Source: Tiliqua scincoides (lineage: Eukaryota; Chordata; Lepidosauria; Squamata; Scincidae). From it: 64,000 nucleotides of DNA. The notes beneath the pieces are model-generated. The model did not search any database. It was not told the origin of the DNA and was given only the letters and a program-made list of their open reading frames with translations. Made by a program: the position numbers and the translations under genes. The stretch spans positions 31,172,388-31,236,387 of the forward strand of contig NC_089823.1 of the NCBI RefSeq assembly GCF_035046505.1, read 5' to 3'. Shown here piece after piece: positions 1 through 9,343 of the stretch (position 1 is the stretch's first letter; each line of letters opens with the position of its first letter).

Positions 1-117
1 ACCTGCTGTAAGAATTATCCAATTATCATATTATACATTTGTGAATTTCATGCAGAGTAACGCATACAGGCTGACATAGCTTTCCTTTCATTTGTCTGTA
101 ATGAGGTAAGTTCCTCT

Positions 118-225
118 GCATTTGGTCCACTTACTGGATGGGAGACCCCCTGGAAGCCTCAACTATGTCATGCAGTCTTGAGTTTTGCCATGCAAGACAG
201 GCAGGATATAAATGTAATTAAAAGT
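118..225 (+). repeat. 5S rRNA-derived SINE relic
   Basis: The block TACTGGATGGGAGACCCCCT matches the 3' half of vertebrate 5S rRNA, including its internal C-box region. It is followed by a tail reading GGCAGGATATAAATG, which resembles a LINE-type SINE end, and then by A-rich sequence. The 5' half of the 5S head is missing or decayed, and the tail differs from that of the two 5S SINEs near 28.5 and 36.1 kb. It is probably an older or different 5S-headed SINE. No target duplication was identified. Confidence 0.45.
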
Positions 226-2084
226 AAAATTTCATAATGTGCAGGGGTGCATGTGGAGATCAGTAAAACACCACACAAAAAGATTCCTGCAACAATTAAA
301 AACAACAACAACACAGTCACATCCTGATTGCAGTGTTTTAGCAATGCACACAGTATTACTAATACAGAAAGGGGGAAAGATGTGAAGGAACTGAAATGTG
401 CAGCAGACTGTGTATACTCCAACATTAATTTTAGACATTCTCCCTGTTGAGTGTAATTTAGGAGGAGTGGAACACAGGAAGAGCAATCCAGAGGCACACA
501 ATGGTATGGAATTTGTTAAATTAAATCCTTAGAGAGGACATACATGCTTCTGACTCTCACAAACATTCAGTTCTTTGTTGTATAGTGAATTGATCTCAGG
601 CCTTTGTCATTGGCTACTGTGCGGAAGCCAGGTGACATCCACTCTGGGAAGAACATCCCATTCCCACATCTCTGGGTGGAACTCTTTGACAGGTTCTTTC
701 CAGCATGTGACAGGGCCTCATTTGAATAGCTACCTGTATTAGAGTATTACCTGTATTAGAGTATTACCTGTATTAGAGGCTTAGAGTTCCGATACACAGT
801 GCAACTGCCTCGCCATGCCAGTCTGGTACCCAGAACTCATGTCAAAATGCCATCTTTTGCTGCTAAGAACATGCAGCTTTGCTCCAAACTATTCACCTAA
901 TGACAATGTTCTGTTCCCCTCCATACATGCTGTCTGCTCTCTCATTATGCTGCAAAAGGTCTCTCACTGCACCGCAGTCTCCCCCCATTTAATAATTAGT
1001 TGGTTGTTGCTGTTGTGCTTTTCCTTCTTTGGATGCTTTCACTCTCTTGAGCACAGAAGAACCCATGTCCCCTTTTTAAAAAATGAAACAAAGGAAGGAC
1101 AGAAGGAAGGGAAGAAGGAATGAATGGCACCCCACCACCCAACAGAGTAATGGTAGTATTCTGCCTGGATGAAGGGCTACTAGAGAATCCATGATGGAGG
1201 GAGCTGCATCTGGATGTGTCTGGTCCACCTTTCAGATCCCTTTCCTCTTGACTGCTGCTGAGAGATTCAACTAGAGTAGCAGGTATCATAAGAGACAGAG
1301 TAAAGCAGGCAGGGCTTGGGGAGAGAGCAGAAAGCAGAGAGAAAATGGGCTTTAACAATTGGAATCCACGAAGCTATTGTGCTGCCCAGCATTGCAGCTG
1401 CCACCCTGACAGCAAGCTATTGATGTCAGACTCTGATACTGTAGTTTTCCATGGACAGCACTGATGCCACAACAGGGCTAATGGTCTTGTTGCCTGTCCA
1501 AAAGCACCTGCACGTCACAGCACAATACAATCGAAGCTGTTATCTCAGTGACGAGTGACGGTTTCATGACGATAGCTTCATATCAACAGAGCAGAGCACA
1601 GCTAATGGTGTCATCACCATCACACTCCAGAGTAATTGGCACAGGAACCTGGTCATTACCCAACAAGCCTGCTGCTGCATTTACATTTTGCTGCTGTGAC
1701 AGTGCAGCCTGGACCAAAAGGCGGGAGACAGAAAATGCTTTCAGAAGCACTAGAGAAGGGGAAACCAATGGCTTAGGAGTCCGACACTTAAGAGAAACTC
1801 CAAGTCCTCGAGAGCATGGATGGTCAACTGGGGTTTCATGGGCCAGATGAATCTTAACTGGCCTCCAGTGACTTTCCCGAATCAAGATTAATTCAGTGTT
1901 TCAATCATAAGAAAAAGAAACATGTTTTCAAAAGTCCAGAGAGGTAGTGCTGTTCCGCACTTTGTTTTATTTATGGCTTAATCCTAATTAAAGGAAGAGC
2001 CAGCAAAGCATGAGTTCCACAGGCACTTGCTGCTGCAAAAGCACCGTAAAGCAATTTATAGCAGCACAAGAGCCTGGCATGCTA
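226..2084. other. no gene recognised; unannotated sequence
   Basis: I see no recognisable protein, RNA or repeat family here apart from the small tandem repeat at 732-777. The open frames are short, overlap one another on both strands and show no domain-like sequence. A purine-rich stretch lies at 1075-1120. Confidence 0.5.
732..777. repeat. 17-bp tandem repeat, about 2.7 copies
   Basis: The unit ACCTGTATTAGAGTATT occurs twice and then in part, with no mismatches visible between the copies. This indicates a recent local duplication. Confidence 0.9.
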
Positions 2085-2425
2085 GCAGGAAGGCTGGAGC
2101 CTTCCTGCATGCAACTGTGGATCAGTACAGACACACCTGTGAAGGTAAGCCTGTGTGGGGGAGAGAGGAGGGTTGGGAGTGGCTTGAACAGGGAAGGGGA
2201 GGCAGAACAGAAGAAGGGGTGGGTGGGTCAGGCCCAGGACGGGGCGGGTTTGGTGGCACACACTGAGTCCTGACCCTCTTACTAGGCCTGATCTGCCTGC
2301 ATGGCACAGGTCCAAGTTGACCTCTTGCAGCTGCTGAAACCTACCCTGGGGCAAGGGTACAAATGTCCACTCACCGCAAGGAGATCTCCAGCAACCAAAA
2401 ATCCCCCGCGGGATGCAGTGGGATC
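2085..2425 (+). mobile_element. decayed long TA-type MITE copy
   Basis: Several blocks align with the MITE at 56335-56865, in the same order and orientation: the GGTAAGCC segment, the G-rich middle, GGCCTGATCTGCC, the GCAGCTGCTGA segment, GGGTACAAAT and the final GGGATGCA block. The terminal inverted repeats are not recognisable, so the limits are approximate. The copy has no coding capacity. Confidence 0.5.
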
Positions 2426-3037
2426 CATGCCTGCGACTTGGCATCACATGTAGGGATTTAGGAGGATAAATCCTTGGATTTTGTATACAATGCCCTTGCC
2501 AACCCCAAGTGCGTTTGCTCCATCAATAACTACAGATTATGCTTAGTGTAAACTTCGTTATGTAGCCTGACCACCCATGAAAGGATCTTCAACCTCTGCA
2601 CATCTCCTGTTTTGAATGAACAGGAGGAGTGGTGCATACTGGGAATCCGTTCATTTGAAATAGGAGTGGAATGGAGGACAGAGGCTGTGTTTCAAGAGAA
2701 GCTTGAGGGGAGCGTGGGGGCAGGTGGCTACCAGATTGCCTTTTCCTGCCCGGTAGGTGCTTTTGTAATCCGCTGGCAGTATCCAAACAGCTCTGAAATC
2801 ATTGTGAAGCTGGGCCTTTAAGCATGTGCAGAATGCTTTTGCCCCCTGCACTCCTCAAATCTAAATCGCTCCCACTCCTTTCAGACTAAAGGCTGAAGCT
2901 ACTACTGGGTGCATTCCACCATTCCTCCATGTGCTATTCCTCTGCCATCATGACCACCATTCTCACCAGGGCCTGTTAGAAGATTGGCCCTGATACTCCT
3001 GCTCTGACAAAATGAAGTGTGGTACCTGATCTGGGTT
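2426..3037. other. no gene recognised
   Basis: This is unannotated sequence between the MITE relic and the CR1 copy. I see no recognisable family and no credible reading frame. Confidence 0.45.
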
Positions 3038-3048
3038 TCAGGAACTTG

Positions 3049-3882
3049 CATAAGAACATAAGAACAGGCCATAGGCCCATCTAGTCCAGCTTCCTGTATC
3101 TCACAGCGGCCCACCAAATGCCCCAGGGAGCACACCAGATAACAAGAGACCTCATCCTGGTGCCCTCCCCTGCATCTGGCATTCTGACATAACCCATTTC
3201 TAAAATCAGGAGGTTGCGCATACACATCATGGCTTGTACCCCATAATGGATTTTTCCTCCAGAAACTTGTCCAATCCCCTTTTAAAGGCGTCTAGGCTAG
3301 ACGCCAGCACCACATCCTGTGGCAAGGAGTTCCACAGACCGACCACACGCTGAGTAAAGAAATATTTTCTTTTGTCTGTCCTAACCCGCCCAACACTCAA
3401 TTTTAGTGGATGTCCCCTGGTTCTGGTATTATGTGAGAGTGTAAAGAGCATCTCCCTATCCACTCTGTCCATCCCCTGCATAATTTTGTATGTCTCAATC
3501 ATGTCCCCCCTCAGGCGTCTCTTTTGTAGGCTGAAGAGGCCCAAACGCCGTAGCCTTTCCTCATAAGGAAGGTGCCCCAGCCCCATAATCATCTTAGTCG
3601 CTCTCTTTTGCACCTTTTCCATTTCCACTATGTCTTTTTTGAGATGCGGTGACCAGAACTGGACACAATACTCCAGGTGTGGCCTTACCATCGATTTGTA
3701 CAACGGCATTATAATACTAGCCGTTTTGTTCTCAATACCCTTCCTAATGATCCCAAGCATAGAATTGGCCTTCTTCACTGCTGCCGCACATTGGGTCGGC
3801 ACTTTCATCAACCTGTCCACCACCACCTCAAGATCTCTCTCCTGATCTGTCTGATCTGATCTGGGATTGCGATATTTTGCAA
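3049..3882 (-). mobile_element. CR1 LINE, 5'-truncated copy
   Basis: On the minus strand this is the 3' part of a CR1-type non-LTR retrotransposon: the end of the reverse-transcriptase ORF, a short 3' UTR and the terminal TTCTTATGTTCTTAT repeat (seen here as its complement near 3050-3062). The sequence TCAGGAACTTG is present on both sides (3038-3048 and 3883-3893), consistent with a target-site duplication. A further outside match, CTGATCTGGG followed by TT, occurs on both flanks, but the right flank carries about 14 extra bases. The copy is 5'-truncated, as is usual for CR1. Confidence 0.9.
3227..3865 (-). pseudogene. CR1 ORF2 C-terminal fragment (reverse transcriptase tail)
   Basis: The frame is open for over 200 codons and encodes the C-terminal end of CR1 ORF2p. 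It begins at about QERDLEVVVDRLMK and continues through HLEYCVQFWSP, MEKVQKRATKMI, RTRGHPLKL, KYFFTQR, GLWNSLPQDVV and FKRGLDKFLEEKSI, ending at GYKP. In CR1 this region follows the palm and thumb of the reverse transcriptase, and the catalytic FADD-type motif lies upstream and is absent here. The frame extends past the element's 5' edge by chance, so the first residues of the open frame (about 3866-3940) are host flank. The long uninterrupted frame suggests a modest age. It has no start codon or promoter of its own and is not expected to act. Confidence 0.88.
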
Positions 3883-3893
3883 TCAGGAACTTG

Positions 3894-4258
3894 TAAAAGA
3901 ATGCATGTGCCTCCTTGTTGCAACAGCCCATCTTGTTCAATCATTATCTGCCAGGGAACTGTATTTTCCCAAAGGGGCTAACACGTTTAGATCAAGACTG
4001 TTACAAAGAGACTGATAGGGAGAATGATTGATTATTATGCTTGCAGATTCCCATTATAGGAGAGACTGGCTTTCCATAAAATCCACACAGCTTTGCCAGT
4101 GCAGTTCTGTTGTGTACCCTGCAGCATCCTTTTGTGTTACAGATTTGGATGCTTCTCTTAATCCGTGCTCTGCCAAGTCATCTCTGTGGATAGCCTGGTG
4201 CAACCTGGCTTCATGGACACTCCTTGAGCAGAAACACAACCTGTTTTACTCAACTAGG
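3894..4258. other. no gene recognised
   Basis: This is unannotated sequence between the CR1 copy and the next repeat. I see nothing coding in it. Confidence 0.45.
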
Positions 4259-4259
4259 G

Positions 4260-4347
4260 CTACAATCCAATCCATCCTATCTTGGGAGCAAGTTACAAGG
4301 GGTACAAGGGAACCTGTTTCTGAGTAGACATACATAGCATTGACTCC
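4260..4347 (+). mobile_element. short palindromic MITE copy, decayed
   Basis: The order of blocks matches the short hairpin MITE seen best at 60944-61036: a CAATCC-like start, a central GGAGCAAGT segment, then TTCTGAGTAGACATACATAGC and a decayed right end. The central hairpin is poorly kept. The assignment is by similarity to the other copies in the window. Confidence 0.4.
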
Positions 4348-4360
4348 GCTCACAACAGGA

Positions 4361-4935
4361 GAGGAAACTGAACGCTTTCCACATGCGCTGCCTCTGGCGC
4401 ATTCTCGGCATCACCTGGCAGGACAAAGTTCCAAACAACACAGTCCTGGAACGTGCTGGAATCCCTAGCATGTATGCACTGCTGAAACAGAGACGCCTGT
4501 GTTGGCTCGGTCATGTCGTGAGAATGGATGATGGCCGGATCCCAAAGGATCTCCTCTATGGAGAACTCGTACAAGGAAAGTGCCCTACAGGTAGACCACA
4601 GCTGCGATACAAGGACATCTGCAAGAGGGATCTGAAGGCCTTAGGGATGGACCTCAATAAGTGGGAAACACTGGCCTCTGAGCGGTCCGCTTGGAGGCAG
4701 GCTGTGCAGCATGGCCTTTCCCAGTTTGAAGAGACACTTTGCCAGCAGTCTGAGGCAAAGAGGCAAAGAAGGAAGGTCCATAGCCAGGGAGACAGACCAG
4801 GGACAGACTGCACTTGCTCCCGGTGTGGAAGGGATTGTCACTCCCGGATTGGCCTTTTCAGCCACACTAGACGCTGTGCCAGAACCACCTTTCAGAGCGC
4901 GATACCATAGTCTTTCGAGACTGAAGGTTGCCAAT
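4361..4935 (+). mobile_element. non-LTR retrotransposon 3' end, clade not assigned
   Basis: This is a 5'-truncated LINE copy that keeps the last roughly 180 codons of its ORF and a very short 3' tail. The tail CCATAGTCTTTCGAGACTGA, followed by AGGTTGCC, is shared with the two 5S SINEs and the two LINE-derived elements in this window. It contains a five-base stem (AGTCT paired with AGACT) around TTCG. There is no poly(A). I cannot place the clade with confidence from the C-terminus alone. Confidence 0.8.
4365..4910 (+). pseudogene. LINE ORF C-terminal domain with terminal zinc-finger-like motif
   Basis: The frame is open from KLNAFHMRCLWRILGI to a TAG at 4908-4910, about 181 codons. Recognisable blocks in order are RCLWRILGITWQDKVPN, RRLCWLGHVVRMDD, RIPKDLLYGEL, the RYKDICKRDLKALG segment and a WETLASERSAWR segment. 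A C-terminal CSRCGRDCHSRIGLFSHTRRC follows, in which two cysteines and a histidine-cysteine pair resemble a C2H2/C2HC finger. Such tails follow the reverse transcriptase in several animal LINE families. The catalytic reverse transcriptase and the endonuclease are missing because of 5' truncation. No internal stop is visible, so the copy is fairly young. The stop codon falls inside the stem of the 3' hairpin, leaving only about 25 bases of 3' UTR. Confidence 0.75.
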
Positions 4936-5505
4936 ATTCCTTTGATTGCTCTTCATAACTAACAGGGCCACTAATAACTCTCTGCGAACTTTACCCACAC
5001 TCTTGCATCCAATGATACCAGTCAGATGGATTCCTTTCAACCATGTTTAGAAAGGAAGACTTGCAGCATTCCTCATGCAGTGCAGCTGACCTCCCGATCT
5101 CACAAGAGGGATCCAGCAAACCTCATGAAGACATTCTTCACCACCAGCACATAATAATTCTGACTTTGGAATCTACTCTACATGCACTTTAAAAGAAAAC
5201 CAAGACTAGTGTGAGTGCCGTGGAGTACAGCATTGCCCATGTGTGAGGTGTATCCAGCTTGTCAAAAAGCAAATATATGACGATTTTCATATCTGCTATC
5301 CAAAATGGCTTATCTGTTATGGGATACCTCAGTTCACTGATTGCATACTTCAAACTGCAGTCTCTGAACTCAGTATCTGAAGCCTACAAAGCCTTACACT
5401 GATTCTAGGCAGACACAGAATTTACAAACCTAGTACAGCACTCTATGATCATGCTGTCTGTGTCTTATACCTGATTCCAGGCAACGGCAAGAAACCCAAA
5501 TGAAA
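4936..5505. other. no gene recognised
   Basis: This is unannotated sequence. No repeat family or coding frame is recognised. Confidence 0.45.
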
Positions 5506-5600
5506 TATGAAGCTGCCTGATGTTGATTCAGATGTATGGGCCCATCTAGCCCATCTGATTGGATGTGTATTCTTCAAGGTCTCCAACAGACAGGCTTCCA
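5506..5600 (-). repeat. tRNA-derived SINE, 3' half, decayed
   Basis: The start ATGAAGCTGCCTGATGTTGA and the following CCATCTAGCCCA match the complement of the 3' half of the tRNA-derived SINE seen better at 41041-41255 and 52680-52855. The tRNA head is absent, and the copy is old. Confidence 0.45.
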
Positions 5601-5725
5601 AAATGAAGAAAAACAAATGGGATACTGCCACTTCCCCACATTCTTTTCAAGTGGATGAAATGAAATTCATGCTACAAATTAAAGCATTCCACAAGCCATA
5701 AAACTATGCAAGAGGAGAGTCTACC

Positions 5726-5870
5726 TGTTGTTGTTGTTGTTGTTGTTGTTGATGATGATGATGATCATTGTCATCATCATCATTAATAATAACTTTTAAT
5801 AAAAATAATATACTACTTTTTAACCAAAAAGCTCACAAAGTGGTTTACAGCGAAAATAAAATACTTCCGT
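5726..5870. repeat. TTG/GAT microsatellite plus SINE or LINE 3' end relic
   Basis: Positions 5726-5750 are TTG repeats, followed at 5751-5765 by GAT repeats and then ATCATT-rich sequence. The stretch AATATACTACTTTTTAACC, followed by CACAAAGTGGTTTACAGCG, resembles the tail of a Bov-B-tailed SINE read on the minus strand. The microsatellite would then be the element's 3' repeat tail. Confidence 0.5.
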
Positions 5871-5934
5871 AGGTCACCAATTGGCAACTGAGGCTTCATC
5901 TTGTTTAAAGCCAGCAATGTTCTACGGCTTAGAG

Positions 5935-6841
5935 CAGTGGTTCCCAAAACTGTGGGTCAGGACCCATTGGTGGGTCATAACTTGATTTTTGATGGGTCTC
6001 GAGAGGGTGATGGGACGATCAGATAACTAATTTCCACAAGCCCTGAGGCTATTCAGAAATCAGATACTGTAGCTGCTAATTACCCTGCAACAGTTCAGCT
6101 CCTGCAAGTTGCAAGCATGTGTAAATATAGGGAGATAAATGTTTGAGGGTCTTTTTTCAAGTTACCATTACTTATAAATAAATATTCTTTCTAGATCTCC
6201 TTTTTTAAAAGACTGGTAAATATGCAGTGCAAACCTATCTTGTGCAGGAACAGGCAGTCCAGGAGTCCTGAGCTGTATCCAGCGCAAAACTGAGGCCAGA
6301 AGTGGCTCAGCCAGAAACAAGAGGAAACTCTTCCCCTTACCCCTGGGTAAGCCACCATGGCCCCAATGGGTCTCCTTGGACTTGCGCCACCTCCAGAGGT
6401 GGCATAAGTCTGAGGAAAGCGGAGGGACTTCAAGTCACTCCGCACTGCCCAGGGAACGAGGTTGGGATAACAACCAGGTCCCAGCCCTGCCTTCCACTCC
6501 CTGCCCACCCACCCTGGAACTGCCCTCCATCTGCCCCGGAATGCCTCCCTCCCCACCTCCTCAGACCCCTGTGTCGGTCAAATTCGGTCGACGCAACCCT
6601 CCCTTCCCAAATCAGCACGGAGGCTGAATGCAGTCTCCACGGGCCGGCGCATGTCCCTGTGCAGCTGAGCCATAGCTCAAGGAGGCTCAAACGTGCTTTA
6701 CGGCATGTTTGCGACCCTCCTGGGCTGGCACAAGGGACTTGTGCTGGCCTAGAGCACAGTCAGAATTGCACCCTTAGGTAGGTCCCAACTGAGTGTCATT
6801 TTAAAAAGTGGTCCCGGCACTAAAAAGTTTGAGAACCACTG
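5935..6841. mobile_element. non-autonomous hAT transposon with a nested MITE
   Basis: The element is bounded by CAGTGGTTCCCAAAACT on the left and AGTTTGAGAACCACTG on the right, a near-perfect terminal inverted repeat. It is flanked by perfect 8-bp target duplications GCTTAGAG at 5927-5934 and 6842-6849, which is diagnostic of the hAT superfamily. It has no transposase. About 552 bp of its 907 bp is a separate nested element (6223-6774). The remaining hAT sequence is roughly 355 bp and resembles the family at 22266-22624. Confidence 0.92.
6223..6774. mobile_element. TA-flanked MITE nested inside the hAT element
   Basis: TA dinucleotides at 6221-6222 and 6775-6776 flank a 552-bp GC-rich insert. 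The left end TGCAGTGCAAACCTATC and the right end CAGAATTGCACCCT (complement AGGGTGCAATTCTG) are imperfect inverted repeats. They match the ends of the other TA-flanked MITEs in this window. The surrounding hAT sequence reads continuously when the insert is skipped. A TA target suggests Tc1/mariner-type mobilisation. There is no coding capacity. Confidence 0.7.
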
Positions 6842-6849
6842 GCTTAGAG

Positions 6850-7520
6850 CAGTATTGTGGCTGCATTGATTCTCCAACATTTAAACCTTCATGAACATTA
6901 AAAAAAAAAATCATCAGCTTTTAAGTGGATGCACAATTAATGATGCTAAGAAAAATTGCACTTTCAGAACAGCAAAAACGTTATTGATTTTAGTGAGTAA
7001 GCAGTAATGAAAAATAGGAAAATACTAGTGCACGAAAAGCACATAGAAAATTGAAAGGAGTTGTGGGTGACTGACTATTCAATGCGGGGAACATTTTACC
7101 ATGTTACCATCTATTAAACACAGCCAAATAAAAGGAAAGCCTACAGCAAAAGCACAACGCATCACAGTCCCCGAGTCCCACCCATGGGATGCCAGACATG
7201 ATTGTAAAGCAATATTTGGTCCCTGTTGCTCTTTCCTTTTGTTGCTGGGGTTAGAAATACAGCAAGCGTTCCACCAGAGGAGTTTGGCATACTGAAATCT
7301 CTTGCTCAAATGTTTGCGAGCAGAACCAAGAAGAGTGCAAATGTGCGTACGAAACCCTGAACCTTTGTTATTCAACTGGCTGTTTCAATGTTTATTTTTT
7401 CTGAACTTTTGTGAGTGGCTTTTGTGGACATTTGTTTGGAACATATGCAGAACTAAGCTCAGTTTCAGGTTGGTCACTGAGGTGCTCGCACATCTCTAGT
7501 TGGGGAAGATTTGGGAGTGG
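6850..7520. other. no gene recognised
   Basis: This is AT-rich unannotated sequence with a poly(A) run near 6900. No feature is identified. Confidence 0.45.
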
Positions 7521-7528
7521 CTAGTGGG

Positions 7529-7874
7529 CAGTGGCGTCACTAGGGTCTGTGTCACCTGGAGCGAGAGGCTAGTGCGTCACTCCCATGATGGACCTCCTCC
7601 CATGCAGGGGGCAGGCAACAGCCCGGGAGGTGGATATGATGATGCACCATTGCCACAATCCCACTGGCTTTTTTGGCTATAACCTTTGATGGAATGGAGA
7701 CATTTGAACATGGTTTGTTTCATTGCATTCTGCATGAAATTACACATCAATTGATATATAATATGATGGTATTATTCAAAAATACCCAGATTTTAAAAAT
7801 TTTGGCCAGTAGTGGTGTCGCTGCCCCTGGGCCCATCACCCTCTGCAGCCTGCACCCCCCCAGCAATGCCATTG
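7529..7874. mobile_element. hAT-type MITE starting CAGTGGCGTCACTAGGG
   Basis: The left end CAGTGGCGTCACTAGGG pairs with the right end CCCAGCAATGCCATTG at about 12 of 17 positions. The interior has a GGTGTCGCTGCCCC-type stretch near the right end, as in related elements. The presumed 8-bp duplications (7521-7528 and 7875-7882) match at only four positions, so the copy is old or the right limit is slightly off. Confidence 0.6.
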
Positions 7875-7882
7875 CCTGTGTT

Positions 7883-8456
7883 CTCTAGAGTGTTGCTTAA
7901 ACCTTGAGTTTTACAGGTTTTGATTATGCTGCAGGGCTTCTCTCTGTTCATTTGGATTAGGTTTGCAACACATTTTGAAAGACAGTCAAGAAGTCAAGAT
8001 GTTTTTGCTTTGTAAATACAGACAGATAAGCAGTTGCTGTCCAAAGGCCTTTTAGTTTTCCTCTAAATTCTAGCAAAGCCCTTGACGCTGAGCAAGAGGT
8101 TTGACCTAAGAAAGAGCCTCCAGCTCCACTGCAGATTTCAAAACATCAGTGGTGGGGCTCCTAGTAGTCTTCCAGTCAAGCTCCCACATCTACTAAACTG
8201 CACCATTGCTTTGGGATTGGGTTTTTCCTCAGGCTAATCTTTGGATCGATAAACACAATAGCTATGGAACATGGCAACTCTGAATTTGTTTCAGATGCGC
8301 CTATACTTGTGGTGGAAATCATGCTTTGCCACTGTACTCCCAGGATTTCATGTGGCATATGCTGCTGTCTATAATGTACATGGGTCACAGAGAAGTTATT
8401 TATTATTTTTCACTATTTTATACTGCCCTTTCTCGAAGGAATACATACTTCCTATT
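7883..8456. other. no gene recognised
   Basis: This stretch is unannotated. The part at about 8398-8440, TTTATTATTTTTCACTATTT and TACTGCCCTTTCTC, looks like a SINE or LINE 3' end and may be the separated tail of the MIR-like SINE at 8984-9119. Confidence 0.4.
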
Positions 8457-8899
8457 GTTGGCATCCTTCAGTCTTGGAAGACTATGGTGTCACGCTCTGA
8501 ATGGTGGTTCTGGAACAGAGTGTCCTCTCCAGTGCGCGAAGCCTGGGTAAAGTAGGTATGGAGGATAGGCTGTTACCCATGCAGCAAATCCCCCCTCTCC
8601 ACGTCGCTGAAATGGTCCAATGGAAAGGCAGAGGCCAATACGGTTGGTTCCAGCGGCGTCGCAGGAGTTGCCAGAACGTGACTGTGTTCAGCCATGAACT
8701 GCCTGAGGGACTCCGGCTCCGGATTTTGCCTCGAGGTTGACTCCTGAAGCCTTTTCCATAACTGGATGTAGCCACAAGGCAGTGGAGGTTTGGGATCAGA
8801 GTTTTCCTTCTCTCAGATGAGCTGCCTTCCCAGGCTGACAAGCCCCATCTACCCGGTGGCTGTTTAGTCGCCTCTTACGACAAGTACAGCCAAACTGAG
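8457..8899 (-). mobile_element. LINE-derived non-autonomous element, copy A
   Basis: Perfect 8-bp duplications TTCCTATT at 8449-8456 and 8900-8907 bound a 443-bp element. Read on the minus strand it starts CTCAGTTTGGCTGTACTTG, carries a TCGTAAGAGGCGACTAA motif and ends with the LINE tail. From GTTCCAGAACCACCATTCAG to the end it aligns with the last part of the LINE at 4361-4935, including the hairpin AGTCT-TCCA-AGACT. The middle has no long open frame. It looks like a 5' segment and a 3' tail of one LINE joined without the coding body. It differs from copy B by roughly 3 percent. Confidence 0.8.
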
Positions 8900-8910
8900 T
8901 TCCTATTACA

Positions 8911-8970
8911 GGCAGTGGATTGGTCTAGATGACCTTTTAGATCACTTCCAACTCTAGGATTCTATGATTC
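8911..8970 (+). repeat. CR1 3' terminal fragment
   Basis: The sequence TTGGTCTAGATGACCTTTTA, followed by CTTCCAACTCTAGGATTCTA and TGATTC, is the classic CR1 3' end with its ATTCTATG-type terminal repeat. Only about 60 bp remain. Confidence 0.7.
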
Positions 8971-8983
8971 CTTTCCTCTTGTT

Positions 8984-9119
8984 TTCCTCACAACAACCCT
9001 GTGAGGTAGGTGAGGCTGAGGGATAATGACTGGTCCAAGATCATCCAGGAAGCTTCATGGCGAGTGAAGATTTGAATTCTGATCTTCCAAGTCTAAGTGC
9101 AACATCAGAACCACTACAC
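8984..9119 (-). repeat. MIR-like (CORE-type) tRNA-derived SINE
   Basis: On the minus strand the order is a tRNA-like head (GGTGTAGTGGTTCTGATGTT), a B-box-like ATTCAAATC, then the MIR-type core (GACCAGTCATTATCCCTCAG, CTCACCTACCTCACAGGGTT, GTTGTGAGG). The same family occurs at 30040-30215, 54405-54665, 60880-61170 and 61413-61560. It is an old copy. Confidence 0.7.
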
Positions 9120-9335
9120 CAGCAGTTCTCCAGAACTCACCAGTGGGGCATGACCCGACTTTTGGTGGTTTGTGAAACTGACAGGGCAGATTAGGCTATG
9201 TGCATCAAGGGTTAAACATGTTGCTACTTGGTGGGGGGGGGGCACTGCTGCCCAATCTCCATTACTGCCATACCCCTTGGGATTTCTAAATTAGGCAGCA
9301 GCTGCTAGGACTACTAAAAAGTTTGAGAACCCATG
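9120..9335. mobile_element. short hAT MITE
   Basis: The left end CAGCAGTTCTCCAGAACTC and the right end AAAAAGTTTGAGAACCCATG are decayed hAT inverted repeats of the CAGTGGTTCTCAAAC type. The interior GGGCATGACCCGACTTTTGG is typical of the same family as 22266-22624. The flanking octamers CACTACAC and TGGTACAC agree at five positions. A run of G occurs at 9232-9241. Confidence 0.65.
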
Positions 9336-9343
9336 TGGTACAC

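Noticed and set aside
8482-8841. 119-codon minus-strand open frame in copy A
   Set aside because: The frame is shortened in copy B (12042-12230) and shows no LINE domain. It is probably open by chance in a young non-coding element.
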